Below are positions 44,600 through 57,233 of a stretch of DNA of 64,000 bases, piece after piece; position 1 is the first letter of the stretch; each line of letters opens with the position of its first letter. The DNA lies in assembly GCA_036898135.1 (NCBI GenBank), contig CM072514.1:13415715-13479714 (forward strand), written 5' to 3'. Both the position numbers and the translations under genes were made by a program. The notes below the pieces were generated by a model. It saw only the letters and a program-made list of their open reading frames with translations. It did no database searches and was not told the origin of the DNA. This DNA comes from Oncomelania hupensis. Taxonomy: Eukaryota; Mollusca; Gastropoda; Littorinimorpha; Pomatiopsidae.

Positions 44600-44868
44600 A
44601 GTTAAAATATAAATGCGTAGTTACTGATGCGTGTACTTTTAGGGGGAAAAAAAGTAATACTAACAATATGGCACGATTTTCAAACGTGTTCAACGAAAAT
44701 CGCGGTCATCGCATTTTTCAAATGTATATGAACAAAATAGAAGTTAGATTTCTCCCAAAAGTAGGTCAAACATCCGCATTTATAAGTATACAATTGTTGT
44801 TGTTTTTTAAAAATAACATTTATAATGATTATTTGTCGGAAGTAGCTGCTCTGGACCTGTAGGCTTAC

Positions 44869-45210
44869 CGCAACGATAAGTTCCGTTGGTAGTAAATGGT
44901 TTTGGTTTAGCAACCATGATGTGCTTTGCAATTGAAACGAAACAGGAGTGAGTTCCCTTGAGCAGGCCTAATAGAATGTCTGTCTCTGCAACTGTAATAT
45001 TTGCAGTCATACGTCACTTCTACATTCTACATCCGTCCAGTATACTTTCGATGTTTGCATGAATCACTGTTGAATCGATTGTGTCCCCTTCTTTCGGGAG
45101 AAATCTTCTAGTTTGTTTATAGTTATAGATTTGGAAAACGTGATGACCCGAGAATTTCGCTGAGACAACTTGTTTTAAAAGTAAACAGGACTCTACTGCG
45201 CTCACATCCC
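44869..45210 (-). pseudogene. QREP-like gene, broken Ig1-like exon, unit 3
   Basis: Same Ig-like blocks, GTAAGC donor and the same two in-frame stops as units 1 and 2. Confidence 0.45.
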
Positions 45211-45374
45211 GTCACAAGTGCATGTGGCGAATTTAGACAATAGGGCATATAGTCCAAAGATCAAAACAAGTAATGGCTATCCAAATGTATTTTCAGACAC
45301 TCGCATATGTACACAGCCCAAAAACAGACATTATCTAAAGAGTCAATTTTCTTGCCGATGTTGTGATTCGGCTC

Positions 45375-46177
45375 TATCCTATCCTATCCCGTAACTCGAA
45401 GGTCGTTAAAGCACCACAGATGATCGTTTAACCAGCGTACTCCATCTTTCTCTGTCCTCAGCAACTCTCGTGGCTTCGCTCAGTGTCAAGTCAGTCCATT
45501 CTCGAATGTTGTCCTTCCTCCCACCCCTTTTTCTGTCTCCCTCTTCTTCTGCCTCCTTGCACCGCGCTTTGCGGAATGGTCTTTGCAAGGCCTAATGCTC
45601 TGGTGACGTGGCCATACCATCGGAGTTTCCGTTTGTTACCACTGTTAGCATGTCATAGTGTTGTCCAAAGGCTTGTGTGATGGTCTGTCGGACCTCGTCG
45701 TTGGTGATGTGCTGGGTATAGGAAATGCCCAGAAGTCTTCTGTAGCACCTCATCTCCATGCTTCGTTTTCTTCGTTGTAGATCTGCTGTGAGGATCCATG
45801 TTTCACAAGGTATAGGAAGGTGGAGATGACAAGGGAGCGCAGCAACCTTACCTTGGAATGTAGACTGGTGGTCCTGTCTTTCCAAATGGGCTTCCACCTT
45901 GTCAGGGAAGCAGTTGTTTGTACGATCCTGGAGAGGACTTCCTGTCGGGACCCGTTGTCTGATACAATGGCTCCTAAATATTTGAAGCTATGCACTGTAT
46001 TGAGGGATTGGCCTTGGACTCTGGTGTCCATGTTGATGCCTTAACCCCTTTGGTGTTGTTGGTCATCATTTTGGTCTTCTCTGCACTTATTTCCATTTAA
46101 TAGGCTCTGAAGGTGGTGTCAAGCCTCTGTACCAGCTGTTCAAGTTGTTGTTCATCGCCAGTCAATCCGTCAATGGC
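45375..46177 (-). mobile_element. RTE-like LINE, 5'-truncated copy, unit 3
   Basis: Same insertion as in units 1 and 2. This copy keeps SDNGSRQ and LTLSEATRVAEDRERW, closer to the LINE at the left edge than the unit 1 and 2 copies, but has a private one-base deletion near 45810 that shifts the frame. Confidence 0.85.
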
Positions 46178-46334
46178 TTTATCCCAATGAAGCTAAAACA
46201 AGTATGCAATGATAGTCCACTATCTGAACTATCTGCAGGAAGAAAATAAATTGAAATCGGCTCATCCTGTTTGGAGATACAGCGCAAAATGCCTTTAAAA
46301 AAAATGCTGACGCACAATGATCTTGACCTTGGAG

Positions 46335-46449
46335 AAAGTACAAATACCAATGGTCTAACATGCTCAGTAGTAGGTAAAGTATCCACAAAGTACAAATACC
46401 AATGGTCTAACATGCTCAGTAGTAGGTAAAGTATCCACAAAGTACAAAT
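46335..46449. repeat. 52-bp minisatellite, about 2 copies, unit 3
   Basis: Only 2.2 copies of the same unit remain, against 11 and 12 in units 1 and 2. Confidence 0.95.
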
Positions 46450-46583
46450 GATGAATTTGGGTTCAGTCATTGTGGAGATGAGGCAAAAAAAAGTGTTTGG
46501 AACAAAAAAGCGAAATTCCGAGCCACGGTCTGATCGGCAGACGGACTGCTACTGATGATGCCCATCATTTGAAGTAAGTGTAT

Positions 46584-46803
46584 AAGGTAAAGGTAAAGGT
46601 AGTCCCATAGCCTTGTGGCCGTAGGGGAGCGTGATGTTGGAGATCTCACTTATCTTGGGCCAGCGTAATGAGGGTGATGCCCATCTCTCTCCCTCGCTGC
46701 TTTACCTTCCCCACCCTTAAGAGAGTAGCTACTCAGTCACAGTTGAGTCAACTATTGCGGTCACCCATCCAAGTGCTAACCACAGTAGCGAGTGCTCCAA
46801 CGA
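46584..46803 (-). mobile_element. 5S rRNA-derived SINE-like element, promoter deletion, unit 3
   Basis: Same element, but a deletion of about 26 bp removes the 5S A-box-like sequence while the C-box-like GGTTAGCACTTGGATGGGTG remains. Confidence 0.6.
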
Positions 46804-46992
46804 AGTAAGTGTATACTACAATGTAAATTTTAAAAATCGCTTAAGCTGTTTTAAAGAAATTGGGGAGATGATGGTTTTCGAAGGACAGACAGACCGATAT
46901 TTGGCTAGTTCTGATTTCCCCCCCCTCCCCTTCTTTGTATCCTCCGTCCACCTACTCACCCCACCCCCACGAATGTTTCAAAGTATTTCCAG

Positions 46993-46995
46993 ATA

Positions 46996-47080
<85 letters not shown>

Positions 47081-47081
47081 T
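46993..47081. repeat. (TAA)n microsatellite, unit 3
   Basis: About 30 triplets. Confidence 0.95.
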
Positions 47082-47439
47082 ATTTTGTAAGGCTCAAATT
47101 CAAAGTAAGTTTACTCTAAGTACTGACACGCATTCACGTACACACTCGCGTGCGCAAGTTTAACGAGAAATAAAATACCTTTGTTCAAGAAGACCTTACA
47201 GCATAAGGTAAAAAGGTAAAGGTAAAGGTAGTCCCAGCAGTTGTAGCATAAACACACAGATAAATATAGTATAGATAATTAAACAAAACATGTAGACATT
47301 ACAGTTTAAACATGCAAACAGATACAGCACACAGCACAACAGTCTGGAAATGTAACAAATCAAACCACCCGTGGGGCTACATACTAGCCGCTAGTGTCCA
47401 GGCTACGACAACAGATCGGACAACAGACATTGTGCACTG

Positions 47440-48170
47440 ACTGTCGCTTAACCACTGTCTAATGTGTACAGTCTCTTGACCCCTGTCTTCTGCAGAATGT
47501 ATCTTGACCAAAGTCTTCTGTGGAATGTCTCTTGATCACAGTGTGCTGTGGGCTGTCTCTTGATCACAGTCTAACCGTGCAATGTCTATTGATCACTTTC
47601 AAATTCTGTGGAATGTTTTTTGATCACTGTCTACTATGGAATGTCTCTTGAACACAGTCTACTGAGGAGTGTCTCTTGACTAATGACTACTGTGGACTGT
47701 CTCTTGACTACTGTCTACTGACTACTGTGAACTATCTCTTTACTACTGTGAACTATCTCTTGACTACTGACTACTTTGAACTATATCTCGACTACTGACT
47801 ACTGTGGACTAGCTCTTGACTACTGACTACTGTGGACTAGCTCTTGACTACTGACTACTGTGAACTATATCTTGACTACTGACTACTGTGAACTATCTCT
47901 TGACTACTGACTACTGTGGACTAGCTCTTGACTACTGACTACTGTGAACTATATCTTGACTACTGACTACTATGAACTATCTCTTGACTACTGACTACTG
48001 TGAACTTTCTCTTGATCACTGACTACTGTGGACTGTCTCTTGATCACTTTCTACTGTGGAATGCCTCTTGACTACTGACTACTGTGAACTTTCTCTTGAT
48101 CACTGACTACTGTGGACTGTCTCTTGATCACTTTTTACTGTGGAATGCCTCTTGACTACTGTCCATTGTG
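47440..48170. repeat. 28-bp minisatellite, unit 3
   Basis: Same motif; the order of variant copies differs from units 1 and 2. Confidence 0.85.
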
Positions 48171-49100
48171 GCTGGAACATGTAAACACTGCACACCGAGA
48201 TTTCAATAAGAGAGAGAGCCAGCGCTGGTTTGGCAGCTGTCCACAGTTATGCCAGGTTAACTACAAGACACACTCAGTACGTTTGACAAAACAGCACAAA
48301 GGCTGCTTTGATAACACACTACACTGGTGTTTTCACGACCCAAGAACAAGGTGTAACATCCTATTACATCGGCGTTAAGGACCAATTTAACTATCAAACC
48401 CCGCGTACAACAGTGGTCAACAAAGACTACCTCACACCTAGACAGCTGTGGTTAATATGAAGTCAGTCCATCGTGGACTTGTCTGCCAGAGTCGCTTATC
48501 TCGTTTTCAATGAACGGACTGCCGCTCCGTGTTAAAGTACCTTTTTTTTTTAACACCAAAAATCCTTTTTTTTTTAAAGATATAAAACAAAAGGTGTTTG
48601 GTAAAGAATTTTCTCCAGTGACCTTGACCCTTGGAGGTACGGAGGTAAAGGAGGTTAGCCCAGGTATTCGTATGAAGTTTGGGCAAAGTCTGTTCAGTAG
48701 TTCATGCCAAATGGCGTACAATGGACCAACCGACAGACAGCCTGACCGACGCACCGACATTTTGGCGCGTTTTGATTCCCAGCAACTTTATCTGGATATG
48801 AAACAAGATGGCAAGCCATTCAGATGTATTTCCAGACACGCATACACATAGCCTAAAAATAACCATTTTCAAAAGGGTTAAATTTCTACATATTAACTAC
48901 ATAAGAACTTAGCTCACACAGCGACTCAATCACTGCTTTTTAGATTTTGAGGTTAGGTCAGCCAGGCTAGCTATAAACAGCTTCGCCGATGCTTCCTTTC
49001 ACTGAAAGGGAGAGTGCAGGCAAGCTATAAATAGTCCGCAGCAAGCAAAATGTGGAGGCACTAAACAGTGCTGCTCAAATAGGAATTGAGCTGGTTTGGG
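48171..49100. other. Unit 3 stretch before gypsy A, no gene recognised
   Basis: Counterpart of the stretches in units 1 and 2; ends in the TTGGG target sequence. Confidence 0.45.
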
Positions 49101-49729
49101 TGTTACACTCGATATGATGTTGGTGTTTTCTATCAGTATTTGATTCAGCCCCGATGCTTGGATCCCTGATAGGTGTGCAACTCAGATTCGTTTATCCACG
49201 CAGCCTGCTTACTCAGCATACAAGACACGGAGTCGACGTATGAAGTTTTCCACTTTTATTCAGCACACATCAACAACTGCATACAATCCCTTTTCACTCT
49301 CAACTTTTTACTTTCCAACTCACTATCAACAGCAACACTCTCTAAACAGTGCGGCACATAAATATATAGCCTCTCTTTCTTCCCGAACAATTTAGAACAC
49401 GGTAGACTAGAATGACGCACTACAGCCAATCAAATAAAAGATCGTCATCACTGACTTACGTCATACATCTCTCTAAACCTCCCAGGAATGTTCTCATACT
49501 TCGATATTTATCGGGAAAATTCTATCGACAGTACATACGCAAATTCTAGAGAATTCTCCAATAATATCGACTAACGAAAATTATCAACGTTATACAAAGC
49601 CTCTCCTAACAACAATGCAAACTCAAATCAAAGGTAAATACATTCTATTATTGAATACTTTGCAAAACGAAACGATTAGATCTATCGTGCGCGTTTCAGA
49701 CATACTACCATTCGCGTTTCAACGTAACA
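49101..49729 (-). repeat. Gypsy A 3' LTR, unit 3
   Basis: Carries the four left-LTR diagnostic bases. Confidence 0.9.
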
Positions 49730-50080
49730 TAACCCCCCACTCAAGAAGAAATTTACTTAATTTCTTTCAACAACGTTGAAACGTAATGCACAAACAAAGT
49801 CTTAATTCTGGACTTTCTGAATACTGTCATTGTGCTCAGTTCATTCACACAGAGTCAATGGTTTTCACCTTCAAATCTCTCTGGATATTGTCAATGTTCA
49901 CAGTTCATTCACACAGTCAATGTTTTTTCCATCCGCAAGGAAACGACGCCCTCGTCCGTTACCGTCGTCATCGGCCCAGGGTCAAAGACGGTGATCTCGT
50001 GGGCTTTCCTGGAGTCAGTGCATCCTCCGTTGTCTCCTTCTTCCGTCGGATGTCCGACGCAGTCGACGCTGTCAGCTCCC

Positions 50081-51593
50081 TGTCACGTGGGGTTTATGGG
50101 CTCTGCACAATGGAATTATGGACCCTCACGTTTATTCGGTGGGAACTGCTAGTAAGTCACCCTATGAATTACTTTAATAAATTTATTTGTTTAGCTCGTT
50201 CTGTGTTAAGGTTGGGGTACAGAAATAGATAGAAAAATGGTAAAAGATTACTGTCACACTAGCTTTCACACGGCTATGAATCATATGTAGTCCAGCCACT
50301 TGATAACAGTTAAAATCACACATTTATTTCTTCTACTCTATACAATGTTGTCTAAGTACTAATCTAACTTAAAAAGTCTCAGTCACTGCTAATAGTTCGA
50401 TCGCTGATAGTCTAGGCAGCTGTTATTTCTTCCTCGGGCACTTGCTACTAGATTGCATGTAGATTTGGACTACTGTGGTCCGTTTTACAGTTTCTGAAGA
50501 GTTGGACTACTGTGGTCCTGTTTCGATCAGTTTAAGTGCACCTTTGGGTTTACACTTAACTGCTAGATGGTGCGTGCGAAGTCCTTCTGTGAGGTAGCTT
50601 CTGGTCCACCTGTGTCGTTGGGTAGTTGGGTTCCCTTGCCACGCTGTGGGGTCTGACAGGGTGTTTTTCCGGGTAGCTCTGTCCGACTTGTGCGGTAGAG
50701 GCTCCTCAACCAACTCGTCGTTTCTGTGGAGTGGGACGCACAGGATAGCTCGCCTGCTCGTCTGTAATATAAGAGACGAAATTCTGCACAACCCTGAATA
50801 ATCGGTTTGTGCAGAGCGTCTCACTGAAAGCCAAAGTAGCCCTCAGTGATAGCTCCACATCTCTATACATAAGCGACGAACATTCTGCTACTTCCGGGGT
50901 CCACTGGAATCTCTCTCTAAGTTCCCATACATACATAAATATAAATCGTGGCTAACTATACACATACAGAATTAATAATATTATAAACATTCAGTGGTAC
51001 AGCCACTGGTCTGCAAACATACATATAAGTTAAACAACAGTGGTTCCGTATGGTATGCAACATGGCGGCGCAACCGGTCGTGTTTCGCCACGTGTTCGGC
51101 TTTTCCACATGGTCACGCACATTCGGATTAACAATTCACATTTATGCATAGCAAATTCCACAAACATAATTTCCACAATAATATAAATATATCACGATGA
51201 AACAGAAGGGTGTTCATTTACCTGTTTGACAAGTTCAGGCCCGTTGTGACTTGATAGAATTCTGAGATTCCTAAGTCCTGCTTCCTGGTCTATGTGTGGA
51301 GAGATTTCTCTGCCAGCTATGTCGCTGTTCACACTTCGATGTCTTACTCCCAACTGACCAAAGCTGTGTTAGGCTCGGACCCAGTCAAACTGGCTCCAAC
51401 CGCTTAGCCTGCTTCTGATTGGTTAAAACGGTCAGGTTCAAAGCTCAAGTGCTGAGTCACTGCGCTGTGAGGGTCTGGCTCGCAGTGTGTACTTTAATTG
51501 CTTGATGTGTAATACACTGACTCTCTACTGTTACAAAGACTACACAAGGCTAAATATCGAATAGGCAGAGTTAAAACTAGCCAGTTCATGACA
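50081..51593 (-). repeat. Gypsy B 3' LTR
   Basis: Near-identical to the 5' LTR; the visible difference is CTCTCTCTAAG here against CTCACTCTAAG there. A PPT-like GAGGGAGCC lies directly before it on the minus strand. Confidence 0.9.
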
Positions 51594-51760
51594 GGCTCCC
51601 TCAACTGAAAAAAGGCGATGACTACTGGATTCGACCTTTTTCTACTACAGAGCCTAGTTTAACACTGCACTATCCTAGGGTCCTATTTACAAACTAATTA
51701 AGTTGCTCTACCTGAGCTGCAATGCTGTGCCAGGTAGCTATGGACACTAGTGACAGGGTT

Positions 51761-52400
51761 TTATTGGACGGGGACGAATTCTGGTGCTGTGGCCCTTAGT
51801 TGTGATGGGTGGGCGACAGCTGCTGTGTCCTCCACGAGATGGCGACTGAGGTAGTCGGCTCCGTGGTTCTCTTTGCCGGGGATGTACTCGATTTGGAATG
51901 AGTATGCCTGAAGGGTGAGTGCCCATCGCATCAGGCGAGAGTTCAAAGACTTGGAGGCTGCCAGGAACGATAGTGGTTGATGGTCCACCTGAACTGTGAA
52001 GTGTGTCCCATACAGGTAGAGTTGAAACTTCTGTATGGCCCAGACTAGTCCAAGACATTCTTTCTCCGACGTGGCGTAGTGGGTCTCGGCGGGTCTCAAT
52101 TTTCTGCTGGCATAGGCGACAGGGAATAGCGTCTCTGCATTCTTGGGGTCGCGCTGTAGCAGTACTGCTCCGAGGCCTAAGTCGCTTGCGTCGGTGCGAA
52201 GAACGAATGGCTGAGTCGAATCGGGTAGGTGGAGTACTGGCGCCGATGTCATTCTGTCCTTGAGTGTTTGGAATGCTGTCTCGCATTCCGCTGTCCATAC
52301 TACTTTGTCCGGGGCGATTTTCCGGGTTCCATTTGTCAGTGGCACGGCGATGCTGTTGTAGTTGGGGATGAGCTTCTTCGGCGATGGCGATGGCCATCCA
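51761..52400 (-). pseudogene. Gypsy B RT thumb and RNase H remnant
   Basis: The frame begins abruptly in the RT thumb (KKLIPNYNSIAVPLTNG, then WTAECETAFQTLKDRM) and continues through a complete RNase H: catalytic Asp in RTDASDLGLGAVLLQ, Glu in SEKECLGLVWAIQ, Asp in QVDHQPLSFLAA and the closing GADYLSRH. It overlaps the out-of-frame 3' tail of the gag-pol frame. The RT fingers and palm that should precede it are deleted at about 52390. Confidence 0.85.
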
Positions 52401-54920
52401 GGTGTGTGTGCTGTGGGTCGCTGGTCGGTCCGTGTATTTCTTGAGGAGATTGATGTGGTGGTACCGGGCTCTCCCGTTCACCTCTACTTGGTAGACTGTC
52501 TTGGATTTCTTGGCAGTCACCCGGTACGGTCCTCTCCAAGCGATGTCCAGCTTGTTGGTTCCACTTGGAAGTAAGAGTAGCACTTGATCGCCGACTTGCA
52601 GTTCTCTGTCCTTCGCGTGGCGGTTGTAGTACTTCGCCTGACGGGCTCTTGCCTTCTTCAGTGCTTCACCAGCTTTCTTCCACGTTGCTTTGAGGGTTTC
52701 CTGCAGGTCTGCGACGTACTTGGTGGCACCTCTGGGTGTGTCGTCTATCTTTGCTTCCGTCCAACTTCTGCGTAGGGCTTCTAGCGGTCCTGCTAGAGGT
52801 CTGCCGAAAAGCAAAGTTGACGGGGTGTAGCCTGTGGCTGCATGTGGCGTTTCTCTGTATGCGAACAGTGCCGCATTCACGTAGGTGTCCCACGCTTCTG
52901 GATTGTCGTCGGCGACTTTCCTGAGTATGGTGAGAAGGGTTCCATTCAGTCTTTCTACTTGTCCGTTGCTGGCTGGGTGGTATGGTGGTGTGCGAATGTG
53001 ATGAACTTGTATCAACTCGAACACGTCTTGCATCAGGCGGCCGGTGAACTGAGATCCGTTGTCCGTTCTAATGCTGTCCGGGAATCCGACTCTGGTAAAG
53101 ATGGCGATGAGTGCATCTGCAATCTTCTTGGTGTCGATCGCTGGCAACGGGACTGCTTCGCACCACATCGTACATGCGTCGACGAGTGTGAGTAGAAATC
53201 TGTTCCGCTTCTTGGTCATGGGCAGTGGTCCTACTATGTCTACTGAGACTTGCTGGAATGGTACGCCGACTACTACCGATGGTCCTAAGGTAACTGGTAC
53301 GGTGTGATGTCGCGGGGAATATCGTTGACATTGGTGGCAAGATTTCACGTAGCGCTTGACATCCTCCGTGATTCCTGGCCAATAGTAGTGTGCGCTGATT
53401 CTCTGCACTGTGGCTCCAATTCCCATGTGTCCGCTGAGTGGCATGCTGTGGCCTAGTTCTAGTACTTGGGCTCGAAGGGTGGCTGGTAGTACTAGTTGGG
53501 TGTGATCTCCATCTCCTTGTCGATGAAGAACTCCCTCTTCCATGTAGAAGTCTCCCTTGTGCGGGGGTGTGTGCGCCTTGGGTAGCTTCTGGAAGCACTT
53601 CGCTATCGAGGTGTCTTCTTTCTGTGCTGTTTTGATCTCTTCGAGTCCTGGATTCGGAGCGAACTCGGGCTGGGGTGGTTGGGTTTTAGCTTGGGCCCTG
53701 GTTTGCACTGCAGCTATCTCTACAGTTTTAGGGGGCGTGCCTAAGAACACATACCTACAACCTAGCACTAGATCATACAGGGGTTTCTGTAAAACAGCTG
53801 CTTGGATTCGTCCTGTGACGTACCTACTCTCTACTTCTATCCAAGCTATTGGGCAAGTAGTCGTCGGTTTCGTCAAGTCTGCTCCTTGTAAGTCGACTGT
53901 CTTGTCTGTCAAGTCCGCGCGCGATACAAGAGATTCGCTAACTATCGCGTCGTATGATAGACCTGTGTCATACAGACAGTTCGCTTCTTTTCCGTTGACG
54001 TTGACCGTGTCTGTCACCGATGGGTGATCTCCGATCGTGTGTGGCTTGTTACCGCTGCTTTGAGTTAGAACTCTGTGCGCTGGCCGGCTTTCGCGCTCTT
54101 CCCTACGTTGTGCGGCCAACTTGAAACATTCTGCGGTGGAGTGATTGTTTCTGTTGCAGAACGAACAATACCGTCTTTGTTCTGCAGGACCTCTTTTCCC
54201 GAATTCCGTGTTGGGTCCTTTATTTTGCCCAGGTCTGGGGTTATTCGGCTTATTCGCGGTGCGCTCCTCCCGGTTAGGGCTTCGTTTCTGTGCCTCTTTC
54301 CCGTTAGGCTTTAGGTCTCGCCTGAAGCTCTTGGCTTCTCCGTGTGCGGCCACGTACCTATCTGCGACCTTGACCAGATCTTCTAGTCTTTCCGCGCCCT
54401 GCTCTACTGAGAATGTTCTCAGCTCGGGGGTCATGGTTTCCCGTAGCTGTTCCCATACTAACAGTTCTGTCAGTCCATCATACGTCTTAGCCGTGGCTGA
54501 CTGGCTAATCCACTTATCCAGCGTTGTGGACAACCGATCCGCGAACTGCGCATAGCTCTCTCCTTTCACTCTCCCATTGGTGCGGAATTTTTGCCGATAG
54601 CATTCTCCTGTTAGTTCGAATCCCGTTAGGAGTGCCTCTTTTACTTTGTGATAGTCAGTCACTCTGTCAGTCGGTAGCTTACTGTAGATGTCATAAGCCT
54701 TTCCTCTAAGCCCTTGACTAAGCTTAAAAGACCAATGAGTGGGATCTAGTTTATACTCTGTTGCTAGACGCTCAAACCTAGTCAGATAGAGATCTAGACC
54801 TTCTTCTCTCTCATTGAATGTCCCCAACGGAAATGACATTCCTTGTACAGGGTTGGATGCTACCTCTAGCTGATCTGAGTGGGGAGGGGTTGAGGAAGAA
54901 CTTGAAGCTCCTGATCCCAA
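52390..54920 (-). CDS. Gypsy B Gag-protease-integrase frame
   Basis: One open frame without a gag stop encodes, in order: SCAN-like capsid (about residues 20-200), CCHC knuckle CSFCNRNNHSTAEC (about 250), protease with CLYDTGLSYD (about 318), HHCC region HSMPLSGHMG ... CHQCQRY (about 493-530), integrase core with VSVDIVG, TDNGSQF and GQVERLNG (about 560, 620, 655) and GPY/F module AWRGPYRV (about 797). The frame stays open to 51747, but after about residue 843 it reads the RT/RNase H DNA in the wrong frame and is not meaningful. Unlike element A, gag and pol are fused without a stop. Confidence 0.88.
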
Positions 54921-55351
54921 TCTTCTTAGCTCTAACTCATGCTGTCTGTCTTTTTCCTTTTCTGCCCTCTCATACTCCCATCTCCTACTTTCTGCTTCTC
55001 TCTCTGCTGCTAATGCTGCCTTCTTCTGTTCTCTTTCTGCCTCTAGCTCTACTTTCCTCGTTTCTCTCTCTGCCTCTAATTTCTCCGCTCTGCTTCTAAT
55101 GCTAATTTCTTTTGCTCTGCTTCTAATGCTAGTTTCTTCTGCTCTGCTTCTAGTTCTGCTTTTTTCTGTTCTCTCTCTGCAGCTCTCTCTGCCGCTTCGA
55201 GTTTCTTCGCCTCTCTCTCTGCTGCTCTCTCTGCCTTAGCCTCCTGTTTCTCTACCTCTGCATTGATATACGCAATTAGGTCTCCCCCTGCTAAGTGTAA
55301 AGCTTCCCCTAATTCCTTGAAACGCAATCTCAAGGCCACTGGGTCCGACAT
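54921..55351 (-). pseudogene. Gypsy B Gag N-terminus, frameshifted
   Basis: The probable Gag start is MSDPVALRLRFKELGEAL, followed by an Ala/Glu/Lys-rich helix with repeated EQKKLALEA. A frameshift near 55080 separates this part from the capsid frame that follows. The charged N-terminal helix parallels that of element A, although the two sequences are otherwise diverged. Confidence 0.75.
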
Positions 55352-55693
55352 TGTCAAAAGTGTCTATGAACAACCTCTGAATCACGTGGAATACCAAAAC
55401 ACTAGCAATATTGCAATTCAATAACAACAATGCAAAGACCATAAAATTCGCAATCAATAATAGAATAAAACAAGAGTCAAATGGCATACAACAGTTACTT
55501 AAGCAAAACCTGCAAAAGAACAATGCAACATACAGGCACAAAAATAATTGAAGCAAACAAGTTTTTAACTAAAGAATAGTGCACCAAAACTGATCAGTGT
55601 TATACCCTTACACTATTCTAAGTTATTCTACCTCTACTGTTATCTAATTTTATTGTACCTAGGTCCGGTTATACCCAATTCCTATTATACACA

Positions 55694-55713
55694 GATCCTA
55701 GCTAGGCTCGCCA
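55694..55713 (-). other. Gypsy B primer binding site
   Basis: Minus-strand TGGCGAGCCTAGCTAGGATC starts seven bases after the 5' LTR. Its complement ends in CCA, as expected of a tRNA primer. It differs from the PBS of element A. Confidence 0.6.
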
Positions 55714-55720
55714 ATTAAAG

Positions 55721-57233
55721 TGTCACGTGGGGTTTATGGGCTCTGCACAATGGAATTATGGACCCTCACGTTTATTCGGTGGGAACTGCTAGTAAGTCAC
55801 CCTATGAATTACTTTAATAAATTTATTTGTTTAGCTCGTTCTGTGTTAAGGTTGGGGTACAGAAATAGATAGAAAAATGGTAAAAGATTACTGTCACACT
55901 AGCTTTCACACGGCTATGAATCATATGTAGTCCAGCCACTTGATAACAGTTAAAATCACACATTTATTTCTTCTACTCTATACAATGTTGTCTAAGTACT
56001 AATCTAACTTAAAAAGTCTCAGTCACTGCTAATAGTTCGATCGCTGATAGTCTAGGCAGCTGTTATTTCTTCCTCGGGCACTTGCTACTAGATTGCATGT
56101 AGATTTGGACTACTGTGGTCCGTTTTACAGTTTCTGAAGAGTTGGACTACTGTGGTCCTGTTTCGATCAGTTTAAGTGCACCTTTGGGTTTACACTTAAC
56201 TGCTAGATGGTGCGTGCGAAGTCCTTCTGTGAGGTAGCTTCTGGTCCACCTGTGTCGTTGGGTAGTTGGGTTCCCTTGCCACGCTGTGGGGTCTGACAGG
56301 GTGTTTTTCCGGGTAGCTCTGTCCGACTTGTGCGGTAGAGGCTCCTCAACCAACTCGTCGTTTCTGTGGAGTGGGACGCACAGGATAGCTCGCCTGCTCG
56401 TCTGTAATATAAGAGACGAAATTCTGCACAACCCTGAATAATCGGTTTGTGCAGAGCGTCTCACTGAAAGCCAAAGTAGCCCTCAGTGATAGCTCCACAT
56501 CTCTATACATAAGCGACGAACATTCTGCTACTTCCGGGGTCCACTGGAATCTCACTCTAAGTTCCCATACATACATAAATATAAATCGTGGCTAACTATA
56601 CACATACAGAATTAATAATATTATAAACATTCAGTGGTACAGCCACTGGTCTGCAAACATACATATAAGTTAAACAACAGTGGTTCCGTATGGTATGCAA
56701 CATGGCGGCGCAACCGGTCGTGTTTCGCCACGTGTTCGGCTTTTCCACATGGTCACGCACATTCGGATTAACAATTCACATTTATGCATAGCAAATTCCA
56801 CAAACATAATTTCCACAATAATATAAATATATCACGATGAAACAGAAGGGTGTTCATTTACCTGTTTGACAAGTTCAGGCCCGTTGTGACTTGATAGAAT
56901 TCTGAGATTCCTAAGTCCTGCTTCCTGGTCTATGTGTGGAGAGATTTCTCTGCCAGCTATGTCGCTGTTCACACTTCGATGTCTTACTCCCAACTGACCA
57001 AAGCTGTGTTAGGCTCGGACCCAGTCAAACTGGCTCCAACCGCTTAGCCTGCTTCTGATTGGTTAAAACGGTCAGGTTCAAAGCTCAAGTGCTGAGTCAC
57101 TGCGCTGTGAGGGTCTGGCTCGCAGTGTGTACTTTAATTGCTTGATGTGTAATACACTGACTCTCTACTGTTACAAAGACTACACAAGGCTAAATATCGA
57201 ATAGGCAGAGTTAAAACTAGCCAGTTCATGACA
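55721..57233 (-). repeat. Gypsy B 5' LTR
   Basis: 1513 bp with the same ends as the other LTR; followed by the target duplication CTCCC. Confidence 0.9.

Larger units (their letters stand above)
50081..57233 (-). mobile_element. Ty3/gypsy element B, two-LTR copy nested in A
   Basis: A 7153-bp element with two 1513-bp LTRs (50081-51593 and 55721-57233; TGTCACG...TGACA) that appear to differ at one base, and CTCCC target duplications (50076-50080 and 57234-57238). The same site holds only a solo LTR in units 1 and 2. Order on the minus strand is LTR, PBS, gag, PR, INT, RT thumb/RNase H, LTR. The RT catalytic core is missing, so it cannot make cDNA by itself. Confidence 0.93.

Noticed and set aside
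52003..55099. Several plus-strand open frames across element B
   Set aside because: They are shadows of the minus-strand gag-pol frame.
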